In this document: positions 56,240 to 64,000 of the stretch, piece by piece
How the letters are laid out: every line of letters starts with the position of its first letter
Position numbering within the stretch: the first letter of the stretch is position 1
DNA from: Nicotiana tabacum
Taxonomy: Eukaryota > Streptophyta > Magnoliopsida > Solanales > Solanaceae
Assembly: GCF_000715075.1 (NCBI RefSeq)
Contig: NC_134082.1
Location: 187,973,948-188,037,947 of the forward strand
DNA length: 64,000 nt
Direction of reading: 5' to 3'
The notes under the pieces: generated by a model
Seen by the model: the letters and a program-made list of their open reading frames with translations, nothing else
The model's database searches: none
What the model was told of the DNA's origin: nothing
Translations under genes and position numbers: made by a program

Positions 56240-57165
56240 TGTTGGGATATACTATTAACCATGCGGTTTAGACGTAGTATTATATTTTATTCTTTATGGA
56301 ATAATTATTTATTTAATTTATTCAATTCAATAAAGTACTATTTTAAATAGACAATTTGTTACATGTATGTCCTTTTAATTATGTAGTAGACAATTTAGTG
56401 TATGGAGTCTTAGCTCATGCACAGAAGATTAAAATGTTGGTTCTCATAGTTAATAAACTATGTTCACAATCAAAGATATTGTTGGATAAAATATCTTGAT
56501 GATTGTAGCGCAAGATTATAGTATAATTTGTCTTGATTATGGGAGTAGTTTTACTCCAACTTTTTGTGCTAGTATACTCAGTGTATATTGAACGAACCAA
56601 GTAGAGAAAAGATGTTTTTGTACTGAATATATAAAATATTTTCTCTAATTTATTAAATGAGCTTATACTCCTAATCTTGATATAATTATTATGATCAGCG
56701 TAATTTATTTATTGTTTAGATTTATCAAAAGGTACGACTCTATTTAGAGTTAGTGTATGCCTAATAGATTGGACAATAACGAATAACATTTGTGAATAAT
56801 AATTAGTTGATAGAATCCATGACTCGGTTTTGAGTTTGATGATACCCCTTTATGTAAGCTTATAAGTTTTCATGTGAAAACCCGTCCGGTAGATTTTGTA
56901 TCCGTTGTTTTAAGCGGAATTGTAAAGAATTTAATTAGTTGATTAAATTAAATTTTTAGTGATTTAATTTAATTAACTGGTATTTGAGATCTTAACATGG
57001 GGAGTTAAAATACGTGTTATTGAATTTTCGAAATTCATATTAAGGAGTTCAATTGCGGTTTTTAGTGGAATAAATTGTAATTAATTATAGTAAGAATTAA
57101 TTCATGCTAATTTCGAATTAATATTATAATTGGTAGCCTCTTATTATTTATGTGGTCCCTGCTAT
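56240..57165 (+). repeat. Copia 3' LTR, truncated by the Tat2 insertion
   Basis: Colinear with 49496-50390 until 'tggtccctgctat', then it switches to TGTTTGACTC of Tat2. GCTAT (57161-57165) should be the Tat2 target duplication. The 46-bp segment 56466-56511 is extra relative to the 5' LTR. Confidence 0.9.
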
Positions 57166-57570
57166 TGTTTGACTCAAAAGATATTAAAACTTTTTTAAAC
57201 AAATCAATCAATGATGAAGGGGTAAATTGTAGCTGAAAATAATAAACTCTAGGATGATAGTAAAAGAGAGAAGAGAATGGTAAAGATTCTTTTTCATTCA
57301 AGGTTCATGAATTTTTCATCCCCCCCCCCCCCTTTTACAAGGCTCTCATTCCTCTTATATATTGAGGAATCCCCCCCAGTAGAAACTTCATGCAAAAGAT
57401 CCTTTTTTAGGAATATTCTCAATGTCCCCTAATATGCTTACTCTACCACCGAGGTCGTATTATTATTTCTCTTACTACAAGGTCGTACCCTTCTGGGCAT
57501 CGACTCGCAGGTGCTCGGCCGTCTGTCGTGCTCACTGCAGGTCGTGGTCGGTCAAATTCAGACCCATATA
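57166..57570 (-). repeat. Tat2 3' LTR
   Basis: Starts TGTTTGACTCAAAAG and ends GACCCATATA, probably a mutated CA end, followed by the complement of a purine tract. It includes a 13-C run (57320-57332). No partner LTR is in the window, so the ends are inferred by analogy with Tat1. Confidence 0.7.
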
Positions 57571-57586
57571 GTTAGTCCCTCCGCTC
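57571..57586 (-). other. Tat2 polypurine tract
   Basis: On the minus strand GAGCGGAGGGACTAAC touches the LTR. Same layout as the Tat1 tract (AAGTGGGGGACTATC). Confidence 0.65.
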
Positions 57587-57850
57587 GTCGGGGTTGCGAC
57601 CGGGTGCGTCCTTGATGAGCGGACTCTGCCTTCTTTGGGAGAAATTTGACCCGTAGGGACATTGCAACGCGGCCAACGCGAGATCGCTATCATACTCAGC
57701 GAAGCACTGTAGAGTACACGCTACCCGGGGTGATGTCAGCTTTACGTGCGTCATCATTACGCGGATTTTCGAGGTAAGGACTGACGGTTTGGCGCTTTGA
57801 TTCTTGCGCTGATTTGAGGCCTGCCGCCTCGATTCTGGCGCCATCCAACC

Positions 57851-57860
57851 CAATAAATAG
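57851..57860 (+). promoter_or_regulatory. TATA-like box of the Tat2 opposite-strand gene
   Basis: AATAAATAGA about 160 bases before the ATG at 58021, downstream of the LTR, parallels TATAAATA in Tat1. Weak alone; supported by the matching position in both elements. Confidence 0.35.
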
Positions 57861-58020
57861 ATGAAGGGTTTGATTTTTTGAAAAACTTTAGCTACTCCCC
57901 TCTTGATAGACTCTCAGTCTTCTTCATTTGTTCTTACACCTCCTTGCTCCTATTTCCATTCTTCGCCAGAAGTTTCTTCTTTCTCACTCCCTTTGTGTCG
58001 CTACTCCTTTAAACGAACTT

Positions 58021-60617
58021 ATGCCAAGGTCCCGTCGTGCTAGCAAAGAGGTTCCTGAAGCCACCCCGTCATCCACAATGCCTCTTTCCGGCAGCAGAGA
58101 AGTGGTGGCAGAAGAAGGTGACAACCCTCTTATGGTGGAGGAGCTACTACCGAGGCATCCCTTGTCCCAGAATGATTTCCTCGTGTTTTCTGAGACGAAG
58201 CAGGTTCATCTTGATTCCCTCCGTATAAAGTACGGTATCTCTGCCCATGTAGAGATGATTCCGGCGGGGGAGGATTACGTTAACATTCATAGACCTGGAT
58301 ATTGTGCTTTCTACGAGTATCATTTCGTGATCGGCTATACCCTTCCTCTCTTCCTCTTGGCGGAAGAATTCTGTAGATTTTACCAGGTTTGCCCAGCATA
58401 GCTTTTGCTGTACACGCTTAAGGTGCTTCTGCTATTGACTAAGTACGTAGATTTGGTAGAGTGTAGTGTCTCGGTTCATCATCTTTTGCACCTATTCGCG
58501 CCCGGCTTCCTCAGGGGTATCATGGTGCATTTGAGACTTTGTGGTACGAAAGGGTTGGTGGTCGAAATGGATGACCTGGTGAGTCATAAGTTCTGGCACA
58601 AGTATTTCTTCATCAAAACCGAACACGTCATTTCTGACTCTTCCATATTTCTGAAACGATGGAACAGAAATCGTAAGTGTCGTCGTTCGTTAAGTTCCCC
58701 TTTCTTCTGTAATTATTGTAACTTTTACTTACTCGCCGTTTTGCAGCTATAGGACATCCGCCTCGCCCTATAGTAGATATCAAGGATTGGGCGGCCCGTC
58801 TGTTGCCTTATGCAGCGAAAACTCGGACTTGGCCTGCCTTCGTGCAATGTTATGGCCCTAAGGTTTCCTCAGGTAAATATTGCTTTGCTGCCTTGTTGTC
58901 CATGCGATCCTGCTTAACAGTGCGACCATTTGTGATGATAGGTCGGGGAGCTTCTAGATGGAGAGCGTCTGTTCCCGCTTTTAGACAAGCCGTTGCTACT
59001 GCAGGCACATGATTTATTTTGCGCGAGTATGTTCGGGAGGGTCGTCCTCAACTTATTCAACTGGGAGATTCGTCTCGAACTGTGGCCACGAGGGAAGAAG
59101 CATCATCGGTACCGGCCTCACATCCTGTTGATGAATCTTCTAACAATGATGAGACGTTAGAGAGGAAAATGGGGAGGTTGGAGCTGGGAAAGGGCGTGGC
59201 TACAGATGCCGACGATAGCGGGGCGTCCCGGATGACTCCGGTGCCCGTATTTATAGTCGATGCCATTTTGTCGGGGAGGTCTTCCCAAGTGGAGGGAATT
59301 GGCCCGGGAGCCGGTTCAGTGCACTCCGTTAAGGGTGGCGCATCATCTAATGTTGGAGGACCTCGTATCAAGGGCGATGACTCGGGTTCGGATATCGACC
59401 TAGAGGACGATAATGAATTTTTGGGTCGCCATACTCATGTAGAGGTTAGGATGGACGGGTCCGGCCATCATGTGGTAGTCCCGGGGAACTACAACTTGCT
59501 GTTGAACAGCGAGCGGGTTGCATCGGCCCTTGATCCTCTTTGTGCCGCTCCTGAACGCGAGATGCTTGGAGCGATGAGCGACGTGGAGTTATCTCAGAAG
59601 GTCGTTGGTATGGCTTTGCAGGTAGGTTCCCTTTCCTTCTCTTTTTGTCATGAGGTTAGTGCGACAGTCGTCGTTGTGCATTCTGTTTTCTAACTTCTGC
59701 CCTTCTCTTTTGTCATACCCTTGTCTTGGAAGTGGAGAGGAAGCGTTGTGAAAGGAAAAGGATGGGCCTTTATAAGAAGATGTCGTCGAAGTATCAGCAA
59801 TACCGTGCTAAACATCAGGCGATGTCTGACATCTATCATCAGGATCCCGAGTTTCAGGTGTTTCGCGAGGGGCTTAAGCAGCGGGAGGACCAATTGGAGC
59901 GTAAGATAGAGGAGCTAAGGGAGAGAGACGAGAAGCTTGTGAGGGCTATCGCCCGTAATAGCGAACTGGAGACTTTCCTTAAGACAAAGGAGGATGAGCT
60001 CGAGTTGAGCAGGGGGTAACAGCTGAGAATGTCGATTTACAGCTGAAGGTGGCCGACTTGATTGTCGAGTTGAACGCTAAGGTAACGGGGATTAACGTGC
60101 TCATGGGCGAGCTGAGCGCCAGCGCTGATAAGCTGGCAGCCACTATTTTTGAGTCAGTATCCTTAGAGGATGCTCTCCGCATTTCCAGGTCAGAACTTAC
60201 TGGGGAGAGGGAGCCTCTGGTCGTCAAGTCACAGGGCTCGAAGGGCGTGTTGGGGAGCTAGAGGTGGAGTTGGCCGCATTGCAGGGACAAATGGCTTCGC
60301 TGAGGGAGAAGGAAGCAAATCGATGTTCTCGACCATCTACGTCTCGTGCCTCAACTAACCAGGGCTCGCCCCATTTCTTGTATGAGTTGTGGGTCCATGC
60401 AGAGGCTCGGATTGATGTTTATAAGGCTTTTCACGCCGATGGCAGGGCTTTGGAGGCGGAGGTTCAGGCGGTGCACGCTGAAGCGTGTGCTGCTCGTGAG
60501 TCATGTGGGTACGACCCCTTTACTCCTGACGGGGAAGGTATCAATTTTGATCACGCAAATCACCTTGCTTCAGATTTGTGGTATGAAGACGCTTACCCCG
60601 CTGGGGATGATGCATAG
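58021..60617 (+). pseudogene. opposite-strand gene of Tat2 (Transposase_28-like), decayed
   Basis: Exons 58021-58672, 58747-58872 and 58942-59621 join in frame through GT...AG introns (58673-58746, 58873-58941) with phases 1, 1 and a third donor at 59622 in phase 0, identical to Tat1. The conserved domain contains LRIKYGISAHVEM, FVIGYTLPLFLLAEEFCRFY and WHKYFFIKTEHV. Nonsense codons lie at 58399-58401 (TAG after QVCPA) and 59010-59012 (TGA). The last exon (about 59738-60617, acceptor unresolved) encodes a coiled coil (YKKMSSKYQQYRAKHQ, LKQREDQLERKIEELRERDE) with frameshifts near 60017 and 60260, ending WYEDAYPAGDDA. Function unknown. Confidence 0.75.
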
Positions 60618-60774
60618 TCTTGGTTTGTATTTTTCTTTTGCTTCGGAATTTTTGGCACGGGCCATACTAGGTCCTGTTTGTAGGGGCAAATGTAAATGAT
60701 ATTTTGCTGCAATGTAAATTTTACTTTCGGCGGTTTATTTGTTTGTCATTTTTTCTTTTGTTTATTGCATATGA

Positions 60775-61900
60775 TATTGATGCCCTTGGCTATTGGGATG
60801 TTGCTTCGACTATCATCGAAGTAGAATCCCGTCGTAGTTTGAACGAGGTCGAACCGATATTTTCGTCGATGGCCTTGGCCATTGGGATACTTCGAACTGT
60901 CGTTGAAGTGGTATCCAATCGTAGTTCGAACGAGATCGAACTCATGTTTTGTCGATGTCCTTGGCCATTGGGATGTTGCTTCGAACTATCGTCGAAGTAG
61001 CATCCCGTCGTAGTTCGAACGAGGTCGAACTCATGTTTTGTCGATAGCCTTGGCCATTGGGATGTTGCTTCGAACTGTCATCGAAGTAGTATCCCGACGT
61101 AGTTCGAACGAGGTCGAACTCATGTTTTGTTGATGGCCTTGGCCATTGGGATGTTGCTTCGAACTGTCATCGAAGTAGTATCCCGTCGTAGTTCAAACGA
61201 GGTTGAACTCATGTTTTGTCGATGGCCTTGGCCATGGGGATCTTTCTTCGAACTGTCATCGAATTGTCGTCGAATTGTTGCTTCGAATTGTTGGCCATGG
61301 GGATGTTGCTTCGAATTGTCGTCGAAGTAGTATCCCGTCGTAGTTCGAACGAGGTCAAACTCATGTTTTGTCGATGGCCTTGGCCATGGGGATCTTGCTT
61401 TGAACTGTCGTCGAAGTAGTATCCTGTCGTAGTTCGAACGAGGTCGAACTCATGTTTTGTCGATGGCCTTGGCCATGGGGATGTTGCTTCGAACTGTCGT
61501 CGAAGTAGTATCCCGTCGTAGTTCGAACGAGGTCAAACTCATGTATGTCGATGGCCTTGGCCATTGGGATGTTGCTTCGAACTGTCGTCGAAGTAGTATC
61601 CCGTCGTAGTTCGAACGAGGTCGAACTCATGTTTTGTCGATGCCCTTGGCCATGGGGATGTTTCTTTGAACTGTCGTCGAAGTAGTATCTCGTCGTAGTA
61701 CGAACGAGGTCGAACTCATGTTTTGTTGATGGCCTTGACCGTTGGGATGTTGCTTCAAACTATCGTTGAAGTAGTATCTCGTCGTAGTTCGAACAAGGAC
61801 GAACTCATGTTTTGTCAATGGCCTTGGCCATGGGGATGTTGCTTTGAACAGTCGTCGAAGTAGTATCCCATCGTAGTTCGAACGAGGTCAAGCTCATGTT
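60775..61900. repeat. Tat2 tandem array, 89-bp unit, about 12 copies
   Basis: Each unit contains 'gatggccttggccattggga', 'gtcgtcgaagtagtatcccg' and 'ttcgaacgaggtcgaactca'. One unit near 61255-61300 is rearranged. The array lies between the opposite-strand gene and pol. Repeated-peptide ORFs on both strands here are artefacts: 89 is not a multiple of three, so the frame changes each unit. Confidence 0.93.
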
Positions 61901-61944
61901 TGGAGATTTGACCGTGTTCCCGTAGGAAGACGTTCCCTGTCGAT

Positions 61945-62090
61945 TAGTGGAGATCTAGTTCTGCACATGCTATGGAGATTAAATTTCGTGCATACAATGG
62001 AGATCAGATTCCGTTCATACAATGGAGATTAGATTCCGTTCATATAATGGAGATTAGATTTCGTTCATACAATGGAGATTAGATTATCTG
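61945..62090. repeat. Tat2 short tandem array, ~25-bp unit
   Basis: 'catacaatggagattagatt' plus 'ccgtt' recurs five to six times with few changes, between the 89-bp array and the integrase stop. Confidence 0.88.
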
Positions 62091-62264
62091 TATGTAGTCC
62101 CTTTATTACTTCGATCCAGAGATCATATCGACAGGTGGAGGTAATGAATGGTGTGTCGACCCGTAGGGCGTCTCTCTTGCCGCCTCGTTAAAAACCTCCC
62201 CGGGAAAACCCGATTGGGACAAAACCCGGGTGAGGGAAAAAGAGTACGACTTGAGTGACATCTT

Positions 62265-63500
62265 TTAGAAGTGGAAATACTTGAGGTGGGCAATGTTCCA
62301 GTTGTTTTGGAGCAGTTTTCCCTCCATTGTTTCTAGTTGGAATGCTCCTTTATTTGCTGCTGCTACAATTTTATACGGTCCGTCCCAGTTTGTTCCTAAC
62401 TTTCCTTCGTTTGGATCCTTTGATGACTGTGTTTTGGCCTTGAGGACGTAGTCGCCCACTTTGAGTGATCGCACCTTGGCTCTTTTGTTGTAGGACCTTT
62501 CTACTTGCTGCTTCTGGGCTACCTTTCTTACGTGGGCTATGTCTCTTCGTTCTTCAATTTCATCCAGATCTTGTAGCCTACTTTCGTTGTTATCTGCTCC
62601 GTTCTCGTTGGAGTATCTCAAGCTGGGCTCCCCGACCTCGATGGGTATAACTGCATCGGTCCCGTAGACCTGTAAGTATAACGTTTCTCCCGTGCTGGAT
62701 TTTGGCATGGTGCGGTATGCCCATAATACTTCGGGTAGTAGTTCAGGCCATAGCCATTTAGCTTCTGCGAGCTTCTTTTTCAATATGTTCAGTATTACTT
62801 TGTTGGAGGACGTAGCTTGGCCATTGGCGGCAGGGTGATATGGCGTGGAGAGTATCCGTTTGATGTGCCACTTTTCGAAGAACTCAGTTGTTCTTTTTCA
62901 AATGAATTGAGGTCCGTTGTCGTAGCTGATTTCCTTAGGGATGCCAAAACGACATATAATATTTTTTCATATAAAGGTGATGACCTCCTGCTCACATATC
63001 TGAATGTATGCAGCTGCTTCCACCTATTTAGAGAAGTAGTTAGTTAAAACCAAAAGGAAGCGTACCTTACCTCGCCCTACTGGGAGGGGGCCGATTATGT
63101 CCATTCCCCATTTTATGAATGGCCATGGCGAAGTGACGGAATGGAGGAGTTCTCCTGCCTGATGTATCATAGGGGCATACTTTTGACACTACTCGCACCT
63201 TCAGACATAGTTCGCGACTTCTTTTTTCATGGTAGGCTAGTAGTAACCAGCGCAAATGAGACATCGAACGAGGGCGCAATTTCCCGTGTGAGCGCCGCAG
63301 TGCCCTTTGTGTACTTCTTCCAGTACTCGCCTTGTTTGATGTGTCCAAGACATTTGGCTAGGGGGCCGCCGAACGTTCTCTTGTAGATATCATGGTTTAT
63401 TAGGATGTATTGGGCTGCTTGTACCCGAGTTTTTGGCTTCTTTTTTTGTCTTGTGGGAGCGATCCATCCTGTAAATAGGCTACAAAGCGGTTACGCCAGT
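62265..63500 (-). pseudogene. Tat2 integrase, decayed
   Basis: The C-terminal part is open (62265-62783): WAYRTMPKSSTGETLYLQVY, KVGDYVLKAK and GPYKIVAAANKGAFQLETME, ending LKYFHF. Upstream, in broken frames, come ICRFGIPKEI, DNGPQFI (second Asp) with a TGA right after it, and STPYHPAANGQATSSNK, where the catalytic Glu of NGQAESTNK appears lost. The zinc-finger region (63050-63400) is heavily shifted. Confidence 0.82.
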
Positions 63501-63536
63501 CCCAAGTTAGGATTATAGAACGTACCTCGACGTAGT

Positions 63537-64000
63537 CTATTGCAGAGTGAAGAAGGGTGACCACATTTTTTTGTCGATATTCCTTGTGGCCGCAGCTAAT
63601 TTGGCGAGGCCAACTGCTTCAATATTCTCCTCCCTAGGTATCTGGTCGAGGTGGCATTCATCGAACTCTGGCAGCAGTTTGTGGATTTCTGACTGGTACC
63701 TTTGTAGTCTTTGCTCTTTGATTTGGAAAGTCCCGATAACTTGATTCACAACGAGTTGAGAGTCACATTGGAGGACGAGTCGTCGGGCACCGTATTTGAG
63801 GGCTAACTTCAAACCTGTAATCACAGCCTCGTACTCGGCCTCGTTGTTAGTCATCTCAGGGCATCGTATGGACTGGCGAATTACTTCGCTCGTAGGGACC
63901 TTGAGGACGAGTCACAGTCCTGACCCAAGCCATTCGAGGCTCCATTGGTGTAGAGGACCCAGAGGTCGGTACGTGAGGGAGTGCAAAGTGCTTCTTGTTC
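63537..64000 (-). pseudogene. Tat2 archaeal-type RNase H, decayed, continues past the window
   Basis: Minus-strand NNEAEYEAVITGLKLAL (Glu) and LVLQCDSQLVVNQVIG (Asp), then REENIEAVGLAKLA, where the Asp of EADALA is Val-Gly. The first motif reads LYTNGASN, so its usual Asp is Asn. A stop and frame break sit between 63854 and 63900. The domain is therefore catalytically dead as well as disrupted. Confidence 0.8.

Larger units (their letters stand above)
49496..57165 (+). mobile_element. Ty1/Copia retrotransposon, 3' LTR interrupted by Tat2
   Basis: 5' LTR (49496-50778), PBS, long leader, gag, PR, IN, RT, RNase H in Copia order (IN before RT), PPT and the first ~926 bp of the 3' LTR (56240-57165). 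The missing end of the 3' LTR must lie beyond the window, past Tat2. All genes carry some stop or frameshift; RT and RNase H are the best preserved. Confidence 0.92.
57166..64000 (-). mobile_element. second Tat-lineage Gypsy element 'Tat2', 3' part only
   Basis: Minus-strand element with the same plan as Tat1: 3' LTR (57166-57570), PPT, opposite-strand gene, tandem arrays, IN, RNase H. It runs out of the window at 64000 with RT, PR, gag and the 5' LTR unseen. It is inserted in the Copia 3' LTR. Base composition is GC-richer than its surroundings. Confidence 0.85.

Noticed and set aside
60704..61818. Open frames on both strands with repeated peptides in the Tat2 array.
   Set aside because: The 89-bp unit changes frame at every repeat, so the peptide repetition comes from the DNA repeat; present on both strands equally.
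60775..61900. Regular repeats considered as a CRISPR-like array.
   Set aside because: Units are contiguous with no unique spacers, and the sequence is a plant retrotransposon.
1..64000. Endogenous pararetrovirus or virus-derived sequence considered for the reverse transcriptase regions.
   Set aside because: All RT regions sit in elements with LTRs, PBS and integrase of Gypsy or Copia type; no movement-protein or coat-protein motif was seen.

Overview
The window is a plant nuclear gene desert built almost entirely from nested LTR retrotransposons and smaller transposons. The repeat types (Ogre-like elements with a tRNA-Arg primer site, a TS/SolS-type SINE with a (TTG)n tail, hAT-like MITEs) fit a Solanaceae genome, possibly Nicotiana. 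That assignment is an inference from repeat types I recognise. I see no intact host gene, no tRNA or rRNA gene and no CRISPR array.

Layout. (1) 1-4511: AT-rich flank with an LTR-like fragment and a MITE. (2) 4517-37705: a Ty3/Gypsy element of the Tat lineage ('Tat1') on the minus strand, with two ~555-bp LTRs and an exact 5-bp target duplication (ATTAT) 33 kb apart. From 5' to 3' on the minus strand it holds LTR, PBS, gag, PR, RT, RNase H, IN, then a gene on the opposite strand (5446-8124, plus), PPT and LTR. (3) Into its pol went a plus-strand Ogre-like element (12194-34598). It is a truncated tandem: end of an internal region, a 4.8-kb LTR, a complete internal region (PBS, gag, PR, G-patch-like segment, RT, two RNase H domains, IN, repeat-rich 3' UTR) and a second LTR with a 2.2-kb internal deletion. 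A reverse-oriented solo LTR (19321-21669) sits 28 bp past its PBS. (4) 37711-49495: flank with MITEs, a 4.3-kb solo LTR (41912-46192) containing a SINE, and promoter-like sequence that looks like a diverged copy of 2187-3700. (5) 49496-57165: a Ty1/Copia element on the plus strand whose 3' LTR is interrupted by (6) 57166-64000: the 3' part of a second Tat-lineage element ('Tat2', minus strand), again with an opposite-strand gene (58021-60617), followed by an 89-bp tandem array and then IN and RNase H. Its other end lies outside the window.

The most interesting signal is the pair of opposite-strand genes. In both Tat elements a multi-exon gene runs against gag-pol, starts just inside the 3' LTR behind a TATA-like box, has the same first three intron phases (1, 1, 0), and encodes a conserved N-terminal domain (shared EFCRF core, resembling the plant 'putative gypsy type transposon' family) plus a coiled-coil C-terminus. 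Because its introns are antisense to the genomic RNA, they cannot be spliced out during retrotransposition. In Tat1 this gene is better preserved than the sense gag-pol. All other coding sequence is decayed retrotransposon sequence with stops and frameshifts.
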